From positions 114,734,421 to 114,798,420 of the forward strand of contig NC_088792.1 in assembly GCF_011386835.1 (NCBI RefSeq): a DNA stretch of 64,000 nt, written 5' to 3'. The notes under the pieces are model-generated. The model had not been told where the DNA came from, ran no database searches, and worked only from the letters and a program-made list of their open reading frames with translations. Position 1 is the first letter of the stretch; each line of letters opens with the position of its first letter. Position numbers and translations under genes: made by a program. Positions 1 through 11,862 of this stretch are shown here, in pieces. Source of the stretch: Chrysemys picta bellii (taxonomy: Eukaryota; Chordata; Testudines; Emydidae).

Positions 1-2400
1 GTACTTTTTCCAAGCTCAGCTCCATTTGATAGGATATCCATTTGAGGATATCATTGGCATTGGCCTAATGGTTACAAAATATATAGATTTTTATGATTAT
101 CTTAAAATCTTATGAGCCATAGCATGCAGTAGAAAAGACAGTAAAGGTTCCATCTGCTTCTCAAATTTATGTTTTAAAATACAAACCAAACAAGAATTTG
201 AGCATCAAGGAATTTCAGTTAATACAGTGAAAAAATACTGAAACTAATAATTGAGTCAAAATAATAGTATTGATTGAAATTTCACTCCCAATTCGAGACA
301 GCACAATGAAACAATCAGTATTAGCAGCAACCCAGTTAAATTCAATAAATCATAAGGGCTTTGTATTAAAGTTAGTTCAGTAGACTATAATTCTTGGTTA
401 GGTCCTCCACAAAACAAGTAAAGTTGTTTTAGTTTAATACACCAATGTCACCAAAATAAATATAGGATGTAATGAAAATGTACAACTGATGAATTGAAGG
501 GAAAAAAACACAGGGTGAGACACTAGGCCCATCAAAGTCCCTTTTGTATCATTCTGGGTACGCAGAGGAGACTTCGAGCTGTCCCCAAAGGGTAACTGAG
601 GATACCCCTGACATGAAGACATCCCCAAATGGCAAAGAACTGTCCTAACACTTTGTGCTCTAGCAATGTCCACCTGCACAATGGCACTTAAGGGGCCATT
701 GGAAGCTGGCATAATTAAGAGCAGCTCTGAAGCTCCACTAATTTGGGCAAAGGGCTGGAAATTACCCCCAGGCTTTGGTGGCAAAAAAGTATCACACCAT
801 CCAGAGTTCTGGCACACTGAAGAATGTAGCCTATATTCTGCATCAAAAGTGGCTCACTGAATATTTATCTCAGAGAACAGGAACATTTTACTAAAATAAA
901 TACAATTACTTTAAAAACAAACCACTGCCACTATAGGTTTGTAACAGAAAAATCTCATGTCTGTTATTATGACTCTATTAGTATTTTAAATCCAGACTTT
1001 AAATGATAGGTATTATTTAATATATTTTACAAATTGAAATCAACAATAAAGAAGATATGCATGGAGAACACAATCATGAGCTCATTTTCAGTCTCTTGGA
1101 ATAGTAATCTAATTAAAATTGCAGAGGGTAAACTGAAAAGCAGAGTTATCATACCATTTTTTTAAAAAAAGGTTTAAAATTCATAAAAATACTTAATCTC
1201 TTTACTTCCTTTCATGGTTTAAGTAGACCTAATGCCAAATTCAGTTCTGGTATAAGTGGACACCTGTTAAGAGAACATCAGGGTTTAGCCTACTGCAGGG
1301 AGAGACAGGACGATTCTGCTGATCCATGCTGGCTTCTGCAGAAAGCCAGACCAGACTGGGATAGGGGGTCGAGGTCACTAAGATAAAAGAGGGTTGACTG
1401 TACACATTAGACTTCCATTTAATTTCCTAGCATTGTTATCCTTGCCACAGATCCACAGGTGGGAGTACTGGTGGGAACTACAATGTAGATCAGCCCCTAG
1501 TGTTTTAACCTCTGCTGGCAGCAGTACTCCCACCAGTGCTGCAACAGGTGGAGGTGCACGAGTGACAGCAAAACAGCATAGACAAGATCTCTGAGATATA
1601 AGAGGAAAAGTAGGGCCTTATTGAGAGAACCAAACAAACCAAGCTAAGGAGAAAGCTTAGGCTGATAATTATTTTTTGTTATTCTATTGAACAAGAACGG
1701 CAAACTCGAAGAATGGGGTAAGTACTGGACATTAAATCAGTTAGTGTGTGTGGTGTGCTGACTCTTCTTATTCACCACATTAAAGACAATGGAGACTTAG
1801 TTTGGCTACTGTATGTATCATTTTAGTATCGGTACTGATGTCTTCAATTGGGGAATTTCTCTCCCGCCTTTTTTTTGTTTGTTTGTTTTTTTCCACTCAT
1901 ATATACATCTCCAATTATGTTCAGATTCAACAGGAAGTGACCTCAGCAATGCAACAAGAAAATTATTTTACCTTTGGTAATTATTTTATTTGATTATACC
2001 TATAATGTTTCCTCTGAAGTAATAGTATTAATGCTTTGGATATTCATGTAAAGACTCAAAACCCTTTTAGTTTTCTTTTTAAAAGATCTTCCTTGTAGAA
2101 GTGAGAGAAATAGAGTCGTAATATTTAAACATGGGATTGCTGGTTCATTTTTTAAAGACAACCAGCAGATGTCTCTGCTAAACATGTTGTCGTTAATATA
2201 AGCAGTTATAAACTTCAGTAGGAGCCATGGGTCAATTTGCATCTTTTCACTTTAAAGTTAGGAAAAAATAAATTTACAGATTATTTCTGAAGACTTTTAT
2301 TTTAAAGTAGCTAACTCAGTAACAATCAGTTGTTATTTATTTCATGTCTAATGACTCCTAGCTCATTAAATATTCCTTTGCCCTCCTAATATCTTGCAAA
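1..2400. other. AT-rich stretch, nothing assigned
   Basis: No gene or repeat family is recognised. A 127-codon minus-strand frame at 434-817 lacks family resemblance and is not called. Position 1865-1888 has a T-rich run. Confidence 0.4.
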
Positions 2401-2470
2401 ATATATCTTATGAATTATTATTATTATTATATGTATTATCATAGCACCTAGTCATAGACCCCACTATGCT
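2401..2470 (+). repeat. Short copy of an amniote interspersed repeat
   Basis: A (ATT)n run leads into a tract reading tatcatagcacctagtcata. The same block (gatagcacctcagggccc) sits after the MIR-type SINE near 7125. I recall this block as common in turtle and crocodile genomes but cannot name the family. Confidence 0.45.
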
Positions 2471-4194
2471 ACTTAAGAACACAAAAGGCTGAAATTATAT
2501 GTTAGAATTCTTGACAGTAAAATAAATAAAATATTCATTCTTGAAAAAAATTAAACTCTGGCTTTTGGAGAGACACAACAGTCCTTTCTAGAATATGGCA
2601 TATTTGTTAACCATTCCTATTTCCAACAGAGAATATTATTTACTTAATATTTCCCATCTTACCAAAAATCAGCATGTCGAACAAGTTTTTATTTTTATGA
2701 TATTCTAAAACAGCACAGTACACTATAAAATAATTGTACCCCCAATGGATACCATTCCAGTGATCCTTATATTTTATTTACATCTATAGATTATCTGGCA
2801 TTCGTCTTATTTGCAAACTCAGTTTCTGAACAGTGAAACTAATATTAGTTTCTTTTAATTGGCACTTGCCTTTCACATATAGAGCGGTTTTCTGATTAAT
2901 AGTGAGAAAAAGGTCTCATAAGGCACACATCAGCTGGAAAGGCATCTGTTTAAAATATATACACAGTAATTAGAAAAGGAAGTCAAACAGACTTGATTAC
3001 ATATTTCATGGGTATATGTCGAAGAGCATAAAGCAGTTGACTTAACCCCAGGGTGACTTCAAGAGGATTTACTATATCTAGTGTTTGTGATTAGCACCAT
3101 ATAATCTGGAGCTGCTGAACAAGTGGAGTTTTACACAATATGCAAATTTTATTTTGCTTTAATTTAGCCCTTCTGGATTTAGCATAAAATCTCTGCATTT
3201 CATTAAGAGCTGGAACAGCTGGATCCAGTTAGTTCAGAAATTAAAAATGTAAGAAATGAAATAAGGTAATCCTTGCTATCGTACCCAATATGCATTGGAA
3301 TTAGAACCTTGACATCTGCTAAAGGATGACTAAAGTGCACATATAAGATTCCAATGAGATGCATACTCTTATGAATGCCAAAAACCGATACATTCTCTAA
3401 CCAAAGACTTCTCTTATTTTTCATATATATTAACTCTGTTTCACCAGCCTGTCAAGATTAAGTCCCCAAGTGTGTTTGGTAAGGAAACAGATCATACAGC
3501 AGTCAAGGAAAAATGTATCCACACGGTAACATGTTTTTCTTTGTGTTTTCCTTTTTAATTATTAACATTAATAATTAATTGAAAATGCAGAACATTGTTT
3601 AACATTTTAATGGAATTTGATTTATGCATATTTTTTCATTTCCCTTTTAATTATGGATTTATAGCTATAACTTTATAAAAATCTTATATAAATAGAAAAT
3701 ATTTCAATATCCCTTATCTGAGGTTATAAGAAAAAGAGCACAACAGGGAAGTAAGTTCCTAGGCTAAAGGTCACATGTAAACCAAGCCCTATATTTCAAA
3801 AATTAAAAATTAAAAAATGTCTAGTTCTCAATTTGATTTTATAGTAATTTCACACATTCTCAATTTAGAAGGGGAGCTCCAAAAGACACTATTATAGGAA
3901 CTTATCCCACAATCCTTATTCAAGTCCTCCTTTCACACAAGGAATTCCATAGGCTTTCATGACCTGACTGCCAAATGTCAAGCATCTTGCATGACACTTG
4001 CATTGGCAACTCGTTCATGTCTACCAGGCATCTGGGGGGTGAGTAGGCCAGGAAAGAGATACACAGATACCCTTTGCCCTGGGAGAAGTTGCACCAAGCT
4101 AGGAGCCAGGGGACAATAGGTTCTAGTATTACCTCCTGACTGTTGTTAATATTTCTACACACTGCACAACCCTTATGACAGACCAAGGTCTCAA
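2471..4194. other. AT-rich stretch, nothing assigned
   Basis: No coding frame, RNA gene or repeat is recognised. Confidence 0.4.
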
Positions 4195-4340
4195 ATCTTT
4201 ACCTTAAGAGGCAGTAAACTGTTATTTCTCTCATTTCATAAATAAGGTAACAGAGATTTCATGATGCCACTTAAGGCAGAGCTGGGAATACAATCCACAT
4301 CTGTAGTATAACTGAGCCAAGTCATCCATTCACTCACATA
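4195..4340 (-). repeat. MIR/L2-like fragment, antisense
   Basis: Minus-strand MIR-type order is visible: cctcatttcataaataaggt-like sequence, then a decayed gag-act-gag block, then ggcagagctgggaatacaat. The last block is the usual complement of the SINE head region. The copy is old and degraded. Confidence 0.45.
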
Positions 4341-5688
4341 GGCTTTTCAGATGGAATATGTGTACTTTACTACCCAGTCTGTAACTGCTGCTTTAAACAT
4401 GTGACCACACTCTGCTCCCAAAGAAAAGAATAGAGCCCCGGAACCTGTTATCTAACATGCCACTACTCTCTCACAAATGATTGTATAACCTACTTGCAAA
4501 GGGTTTGTATCATGTCTCCATCTAGGGACTGGTCAATGAAAATATAACAACTTATACAACTGCCAACAATTACTCCTCAAGCTCAAGTGGCAGTGGTCTT
4601 TGCTCTGAAGGTACTGGGTTCAAAGTCTAAAGATAATCTATACAGGGAAAGGGACAATATGTAAACATGGAAACGTGAAATTAAAGTCTGTAGCATAATC
4701 CACACACACAAGAGACTTGCTGTATTAAGGTTGGAATGCTCACCTCAATTCTGACATCCCCAGCTGGTGGTGAAATATGCTGATATGCTTCACCAGTGCA
4801 AAGCCACTAAATATTTGTTAAGATGACACTATATTTATATGTAAATTATTTGAAAATAATAAATGAAAATGAAATAAAAATAAAATAATTTGCATATATG
4901 TCATACAGAGCTGCACAAAACTTGGCATGTGTGGATTACAGGAACACACCCATGCACTCCTATTATATGGGGAAAAACATGATCTGGCTAAGGGATTTTT
5001 TTTTAAATCGTGTCTATGAATTTTTTCATGTAATCAGGCATAATCTTCTGTGTTTATGAACTAACCTTCTCTTTTATTTTTATACATCAAATTTGGCCAG
5101 AAACATCAATATATCATTATGAGTAGTGCATCACATCTTTGCACAAAGTCAAGGGGCAGGTGGGTATAGGGACAGATGCATAGGCACACATGCCCAAGTA
5201 GGCACATTTTGTGTTCTGATTCATGCTTACAAGTAGGATCTATCATAGTTAAACGTGTTCTTTTCTCCTGATATCACATACCAGGGTCCTGAATTGACAT
5301 GTGATACAATAATGAAAAACCACAGCTTAAGTTCTAAAACCCTAGATAACCTCCATCCATAGCCTTCATCCATTAGATCAACAGCACCAGAACATGTTAT
5401 TTTATATTAAAAACAAAATAGGAACATAAATAAATAGATCTTATCTGACCATCTAGCAATTCTCCAGGTACTATTGAGTCAAGGCTCAGAAAGCTCACCC
5501 TAATACTGAGTATTGTAAACAGGCTTGCAGAAGACATTTTGTACTGAATAATGCACTACTGCTCCATACTATGGGTCATGCTCGACATATCACCACATCT
5601 TCCAATCACCATTCAGGGTTCTTCATGGTTATAAATACCTGATCTGGTCGCTGCAGGATCAAGCTCTTAATGAAAAATATTCTGCTGC
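4341..5688. other. AT-rich stretch, nothing assigned
   Basis: No gene is recognised. A tract of taa/aat repeats lies at 4858-4890. Confidence 0.4.
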
Positions 5689-5767
5689 TTAGGCTATGTC
5701 TACACTTACGGCAACTGTAGAGTACCTACGCTGCACACCCTGTTAGCACAGGTATATATAGCAGTGT

Positions 5768-6399
5768 TAAGGGGACCACATTTTCCCAAAAGGAAAATGG
5801 GACATTGCACAGGGGGGCCTGAGGCCCAGCATGAGCTCTCCCCTCCCAGCCTTCCCTGCTTCCTGCCCGCGGGGCTGGCCCAAGGCCCTCCTTTCTCTCC
5901 CATGCGTGAGGCTGGCACGAGCCCCCACCCTGCCACCCGCCCACTCGCCCGGGGCCAGCTGGAGCCCCTCTGCCACCTGCCCGCCCATGGGGCTGACTCA
6001 AGCCCCTCTTCCACCTGCCCACCCGTGGGACTGGCCCGAGTCCTCCCCGCCACCCAACCAGGACTAGCCAGAGGCTTCCCTCTACCCCCTGCATGTGGGG
6101 CCAGCCCAAGACCCCCTGCCATCCACCCGTGTGAGGCTGGCCCGGGCCGAGCCACTTTCCTGAGCCCTCCCTCCTGCATGGGGCTGGTGTTGCTGCTCGT
6201 CCCCCACCACTTTCCTCTGCACCCCACTAGGGGTCGTGCTTCATGTTTTTGGCAAAACTGCTCATTTGTACAGTTTGCTTTTGCCAGCTGATGATCACAG
6301 TTGATCACAAATGCACAATTTTGCCAAAAAAGTTGGGACAGCCAGGACATGGCTTAAAAAGGGGACTGTCCTGACCAAACGGAAGGTATGGTCATCCCA
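5768..6399. mobile_element. Non-autonomous hAT-type element nested in the MITE
   Basis: An exact 8-bp duplication AGCAGTGT flanks it (5760-5767 and 6400-6407), the hAT signature. Imperfect inverted ends are ggggaccacattttcc on the left and the complement of ggaaggtatggtcatccc on the right. The centre is GC-rich with a minisatellite-like array. It has no transposase. Large overlapping frames on both strands here are by-products of GC-rich repeats. Confidence 0.7.
5870..6150. repeat. Degenerate GC-rich tandem array inside the hAT element
   Basis: About six imperfect units recur, each with a ccacc(c/t)gcccaccc half and a ggggctggcccgagcccc half, at a spacing of roughly 50-60 bp. The array explains the long overlapping open frames on both strands. 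Confidence 0.6.
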
Positions 6400-6984
6400 A
6401 GCAGTGTGGACAGTGAGGCACGGCTTAGGTAAGTAAAGTAAAGACATGCCAGGACCCTACATGGCTCTGTACTCGCTCAAGCAGTGCCTCTCATGTCTAC
6501 ATTGCTACATTTTGTAGCACAGTGTCCTGCTGCCTTGCCACTGCTGGAGTCTTTCTCTGCCACAGTGAAAGAATCTGGCAGCAGGGAAAGGGTCTGGCAG
6601 GGGGAGAGGCAGTGGGGAAAGGCTCCACAGCTCCCTGCTGCTGGAGCATTTCCCCTCTGCCTCCCCCATTTATAGAGCCTTTCACTGCTGCATGTATCTG
6701 CACACCACTGTGTGGACACAGCCTGCTTTTCACTGCACTGTGTAGCTACCTGTACCCTACATGCTGCCACCAGTGGAGACAAGGCCTTAGTAAACTGGAA
6801 GTAAGGGTTTAGTGAAAGTAGTGAAGAAAAGAAAATGGGTTTGGAATCATTTAAGTTTCAGTGTGATGGGCACAAGAAGAGGGGGTAAATTCCTGTCTAT
6901 TTGGAACACAAAATTAGAATAATATGAGACCACAAATGCTGCTATAGGACCACATGAATTATAGGCATAGTTTGGAGTAAACAG

Positions 6985-7245
6985 TTTGTCCACTGGTTAA
7001 GGTGCTAGCCTGCATTCAATTTTCTGCTTTGCCACAGACTTGTGGGACCTTGAACAAGTCACTTAGTCTCTCTGTGCCTCAGTTCCCAATCTGTAAAATG
7101 GGGACATTATTATTAATCATGTTTATTATGATAGCACCTCAGGGCCCATCAAGCATGGGTCCCATTGTGACAGACATTGAACAAACACAGAGTAGTAGAT
7201 GGTTCCTGCCCCAAAGAGCTTACAGAGGGCAGGGGAAAGAGTAGA
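6985..7245 (+). repeat. MIR-type tRNA-derived SINE plus trailing amniote repeat
   Basis: A tRNA-like head (actggttaaggtgctagcct) is followed by the MIR/CORE-type block (cttgaacaagtcacttagtc, then cagttcccaatctgtaaaat). After that comes a tract with gatagcacctcagggccc and ctgccccaaagagcttacag, shared with the copy at 2401. Plus orientation. Confidence 0.75.
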
Positions 7246-9474
7246 ACACACAAGCAGAGTGAACAATTTGATGGCGGCAAACGTCATATCAGTTCCAAAA
7301 ATTCTTTTTTAAATGGGTTTAGTCTGGAGGGGATGCCCTAAATGGGCAGAAGGAGGGGAAGGGTGGGTGGGTGAGGGGAACACAGCAGGGGAGGAAAATG
7401 AAGGAGGGGCAGATGAGACTGAGATGAAGGAGGAGGATTGGAGCAAACAGCCTATCAGCACAGGACAGAGGAAGTTGCAGAAAATTCGACAGGTTTGCCT
7501 GAAATATTTAGATCCCTGCTTTGACTGCTCCTGGTCCTACTGGCTGGAGCTCTGGATGGCTGCTCTTCACTTTTCCTCCAAGGACATCACCTGGATCTTA
7601 GTTCCCCAGAGTCGCGGAGGAGGGTCACCCTTGCCCAGGAGGATGCAGGGGTGGCCCCATCTGGGACCCATTTTATCCCCTTCTCCCAGTGCAGCTGTAT
7701 TTCCCTCTCTCACAGGGATGTTGTCAAGACAAAGACATTAAAATTGGGAGGCACTCAGATACTACTGTAATGGGGGCCACAGAAGAACCTTAGCTAGATT
7801 TGCCACACAGAAGAATTACTGCTTAATCTTGTGATTGAACATAATTAGGTACAGCTGGTCAAGAAACTGGGAAAAATTACTAAGTCACTTTTGTTCCACA
7901 CAGGTTTCAAAAAGCAATACTTTTTAGTTTATTTTAAATTTTTATGTGAACATTTTTATCACACTATTTAGGTGTCTTATATTTCATTTTAGAATTTTTT
8001 CCTCTCCCTCTCCACTCGCTCCCCCTTTATTTTTCTTTTCCTCCCCTTTTCCGTGTTGCCACTGAAAAGCAAGGAGTAGGGAAGGGGGAGATGGAAAACT
8101 AAAACTGAAACGCCCAAACACACAATCCCCGCCCTCTTCCCCGCAACTAAAATGATAGTTTTCCAATTTTTTAAAGAATATTTAAAACAAAACAAAACAC
8201 TTCCTCATTTTCACTTTAAAAAGATCACTAAAATTTCCAATTTCAAAAAAGGGTTAAAAAAAAAGTCAACCTTATAGTAAGAGATATCAGTGGGGAAAAA
8301 ATCAAAGTTCATCCTAATATTTAATTTATAAATCACATTATCTACAGTGTATTGCAAGAAAGAATTCTGAATTATTCTATGAAGTTATTTCAATGTATAG
8401 GCATTGTTATATAAAAAATTATGGCAAACTTATCAAACCATCCACAAGTGTTTTAGACTCTTGAGAGTAAGTAATGTATAATTCTTCTGAAGGTGATAAT
8501 GAACACCATAAGCTCATTACAAGACCGTTTAATTCACCCATATTGGCCAAGAACATGGTCAAAAGAGGGTTTTATTAATGAAGCAAATACAATTATTCAC
8601 CACACTCACTCCAGAGTAGTATAAATACATCCGATTTGCAGTTAAACATGGCTACTGATGAGTGATAGAGAAAATAAAATTTGATGTATCCAAAATACCA
8701 GAGACAGATTTTTTCACACAGAAAGCTATCATTTCAAGTCTGTCCCTGTGAAGGAATTTATTCTTGCCTTGAAGCATTGGTTTGTATTCTACAGAAAATT
8801 CATGACCAGAACTGACATACAAGCCAGACATAGAAAATGCTTCCTAAAAAAAAAAAAGGGAGAAAAAGATAAAGAAAAAAAAAGGTAAAATAAAAAAGTC
8901 CACCAGTGACAAATGAATTAGTCCAAAATTAGAAGACAAAAGACAACACAGAGAATTTAGACAAATCTACACAAAGTCTTTTTTGTATGTGTATGGTCTT
9001 AGATTTTCATCACAGATACAGACCAGGAAGCAAATCAAAAACGGGAACAAAAGGCCTCAAACTGTTCATTCATGCCTATATTTATCCCGTCATCACATTA
9101 TTACCATACAGCTTATCTGGGACCAGGACTGGAGGGGAGCAGTTTTTTCCTCAGCCTAGTACCCTCATTAGATTTATAAATTTTTCAGCTGAAATAGGTG
9201 CCAGAAGAAAGCTAAGATGAAAAAAGAAATGCATTGGGAGGAATGATGTTTTGCCTCCTTTCCTGTCAGGTCCCTGGTAATGTTTGTGCACCGTCAACCA
9301 AAGAAGTTTGCTTCTGAATTCCACAGAACTGCTCCTTCACCACAGAACAGGTTTGTGTAGTGAATATACATACTATTAAAGCAGTTTATTTTATGGATAG
9401 ATCAACAATATACCAAAGGCTCCATTTCTGAACTGTTGTCTGTATATGGAGAGCATCCAAAATCTCCTTATTCA
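7246..9474. other. Unassigned stretch with purine-rich and A-rich tracts
   Basis: A purine-rich segment at 7313-7450 gives a 142-codon frame with no recognised product. There are A-rich runs near 8840-8890. A minus-strand frame at 8652-8843 after an acceptor-like tract was examined and not accepted as an exon. Confidence 0.35.
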
Positions 9475-9550
9475 TTTGGGGCTCAATCCTACTCTCATTA
9501 ACGTCAATGAAAGCTCTGCTATTGATTTCAAGAGGAGCAGGCCTTTGAGG
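9475..9550. repeat. Short palindromic element (caatcct / aggcct type)
   Basis: The segment starts ggctcaatcctactctcatt, has a cattaacgtcaatgaaag centre, and ends ttcaagaggagcaggcctt. The inverted ends and a near-palindromic tgacttcaatg-type core match other copies in this window. Confidence 0.45.
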
Positions 9551-9585
9551 AGCTATAAAAGTTGTGACACTATATGGAATCGGCC

Positions 9586-9597
9586 GGGGGGGGGGGG
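9586..9597. repeat. G12 homopolymer
   Basis: Twelve consecutive G near the start of the LTR-like element. Confidence 0.9.
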
Positions 9598-9824
9598 CAC
9601 TTTAGGATATTATGAATACCAATATTGTAAAATTGCAGTGAGTTATGCCAGAGATGCCATGTAAGATATCTGCAAAAATGCTATAATTTGCCAGATGTGA
9701 TAATCTCATGTATGTGTTTGTATCATCTTTATATTTTGGGTTATAGATATATGTATGTATGTCTGTATTACAAAACTTGTACTATGCTTCTGGGTGACAC
9801 CCCTAGAAAGTTTGGCATCAGCAC

Positions 9825-10178
9825 CAGGGCCGGCTCTAACTTTTTTGCTGCCCCAAGCAGCAAAAAAAAGCGCCGCCCCCCAAGTCCCTCCCCCGCCGAG
9901 CGCCACGCCGCGCCGCTGGAACCCCTTCCCGAGCGCCACGCCCCACACCGCCCCCCCGCCGAGCGCTGCCGGAACCCCCCCCAGCGCCGTGCCCCGCGCC
10001 ACCCCCCCCGCCGAGCGCCACCGGACCACCCCCTCCCGCCGAGCGCCGTGCCGCCGAGACCGCCCCCTCCCGCCGAGCGCCGCCAGAGCACCCGCCCCCC
10101 CACCGCAGAATGCAGCACCGCGCTCCCCGCACCAGGTGCCGCCCCAAGCATGTGCTTGGTTGCCTGGTGCCGGCCCTG
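9825..10178. mobile_element. Non-autonomous hAT element, exact 8-bp duplication
   Basis: The terminal inverted repeat is CAGGGCCGGC...GCCGGCCCTG. ATCAGCAC occurs immediately on both sides (9817-9824 and 10179-10186). The middle (9870-10120) is a GC-rich array of cgccgagcgcc units, producing meaningless long frames on both strands. A truncated relative begins at 33181. Confidence 0.88.
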
Positions 10179-10382
10179 ATCAGCACTGCCTAGCCTGCTT
10201 GATGGCCCATTAAGGACCGTCAGCTATACAATTGACCCATTGAGAGAAGGCATGGGATACACCTTATGACTCAGCAAGGCATGCAGGGACATGCCTATGG
10301 ACAGAACTCTAAGGCTTCCAAGCCATGTGCTGGGCAGCTTGTGTTTGGGACAAAGGTAGCACAAGCGGCATGGCAAAAAGAC

Positions 10383-10388
10383 TATAAA
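10383..10388 (+). promoter_or_regulatory. TATA box of the LTR-like element
   Basis: tataaaagg lies about 260 bp upstream of the AATAAA signal, the order expected inside an LTR. Confidence 0.5.
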
Positions 10389-10643
10389 AGGCAGTTGCAT
10401 CTTTTCCAAAATTGTCTTCATTCCGGCTTCTTACCTCTGGGGTAACATTTCTACAAATGAAGCTCTGAACAAAGGACTGAATGACCCATCCAAGTTGTGG
10501 ATGTTTTCCAGAGGGACTTTCAAGCCAGCAAACTCACCAATACTGCAAGGAGCCTGATATATGGACTTTGAAGTCTTTGTATGTATTTGACTGTTTTACC
10601 ATTTTACATCTCTCCTTCTTCTTCTTCTTCCTTTTTTCTTTAT

Positions 10644-10649
10644 AATAAA
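10644..10649 (+). terminator. Poly(A) signal of the LTR-like element
   Basis: AATAAA follows a (TTC)n tract at 10617-10632. Confidence 0.5.
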
Positions 10650-11038
10650 CATTTAATTTTAGACACTAAAGGATTGGCTGGCAGTGTGGTATTTTGGGTA
10701 AGATCCAAATCTATACTGACCTGGTAATGTGGCTGACACTTTGGGGTCAGAAGAACATTTTGTATATGTGAGCAGAGTTTTTTTTAAATAACTTCTCACT
10801 GAACTGGACCTATGTGCTGACTGGAGCCATTGAACTGGAATGCAATAAAGGGGGCTGTGTGATTTCTTTTTTTGCTTCTTGATAATCAGTGTGGAGGATC
10901 AGAAGCACAGTTTGTGACTGGTTGGGGAGTTTAACTTCAGTGTTACCCACCAGTCTTGGAAGTATCTGCTCTCCCTTTTACAGCCTGCCCTGACCTTGGC
11001 ATTTCCAGTGAGGGCTGCCCCAGGCACCCCGGGTCACA

Positions 11039-11736
11039 GAAGGCTCCTCACAAAATCCTTGGGACATCAGGAAGGAACACAGCCACTTTTCAAAACACTG
11101 GGCCAAATCCTCAGGCACTGAACATCTGAAATCATCACAACAGCCACCAGGTATTACAAGTGCCCCACAGATGCTTAGTGCCTTTCTGGATTGGGGACAC
11201 TTATGTCAGGTATGTGCTTGAAAATAACAAATTGAAGAGTGCGTTGAAGAAAGTTGAGAGATGTAGGCTTTACACATCACCTATACCTATATTTCTACCT
11301 GAAACCGATATGCCAAGAGCACATTCCATAAGCACAATATATTCTATGTGCATACAAGTAAAAATGCAGTTAAGCCTCATCATATATGTGGTCAATAGGG
11401 AGCTCTCTGGCTTCATGTAATTTTATGTATCTTTCAGATAAATCTCTGATTTAATGCAAAATCTAGCACAAATGGTCATCTCATGGATTTGTGACACTTG
11501 GCCAGACAAGCACCAGCTGATGCAAGGAATAATGCGTTACACATGCTGGAGTCAAAAAGACCTTTTGTGTCTCTGGGAGACTCACTTTAACATGGAACTG
11601 TTGGTTCTAATTCCCTTCACTCCAAAGTTTTCCACCAGGGAATGCAGCTTTGATTCCTTCCAACAGCTTTGCAGGAGCTCATACAGAGAAGGTTCTGAAT
11701 CAAGACATCTCCTGGTAGCCTGGTTCATGCCCCTTT
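11039..11736. other. Unassigned stretch
   Basis: No gene is recognised. A 117-codon plus-strand frame beginning at 11454 runs into the MITE at 11737 and has no family resemblance. Confidence 0.35.
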
Positions 11737-11862
11737 TAGGGTATGGTTGGCAGCTCTCCAGGATTGTCTTGGAGTATCCCGGAATTAAAAGATTAATCTT
11801 TAATTAAAGATTATGTCATGTGATGAAACCTCCAGGAATACCAACCAAAATTGGCAACCCTA
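11737..11862. mobile_element. Short MITE (gggttggca...ttggcaaccct)
   Basis: The left end tagggtatggttggca and right end ttggcaaccctat are inverted copies. The interior has ctccaggattgtcttggagt and a repeated ttaatctttaattaaagatt block. It is about 126 bp and non-coding. The 47886 element has similar ends. Confidence 0.65.

Larger units (their letters stand above)
5692..6786. mobile_element. Harbinger-type MITE with TTA target duplication
   Basis: The left end reads ggctatgtctacactt and the right end is cagtggagacaaggcc, whose complement (ggccttgtctccactg) matches the left end imperfectly. TTA flanks both ends (5689-5691 and 6787-6789), the TWA-type 3-bp duplication of PIF/Harbinger elements. 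No transposase is encoded. A hAT element is nested inside. Family assignment is inferred from ends and duplication only. Confidence 0.6.
9563..11038 (+). mobile_element. Solo-LTR-like element interrupted by a hAT insertion
   Basis: The ends are TGTGACAC and GGGTCACA, giving a perfect 6-bp inverted TG...CA terminus. Inside are a TATA box (10383) and a poly(A) signal (10644-10649) in the right order. Without the nested hAT element (9825-10178 plus duplication) it is about 1.1 kb. The flanks aaagt/gaagg do not form a clean duplication. Internal retroviral genes are absent, so it is either a solo LTR or an unclassified LTR family. Confidence 0.6.

Noticed and set aside
434..817. 127-codon minus-strand frame
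   Set aside because: No recognisable domain or splice signals. The 3' half is compositionally like the surrounding non-coding DNA.
5706..6350. 214-codon minus-strand and 175-codon plus-strand frames
   Set aside because: They overlap each other inside a GC-rich tandem array within a hAT element; low complexity explains them.
8652..8843. Minus-strand open frame after an acceptor-like T tract (about 63 codons to a TAG)
   Set aside because: It does not resemble the next MOCOS segment. The frame that would join the MOCOS exon phase ends after about 14 codons. Probably chance in AT-rich DNA.
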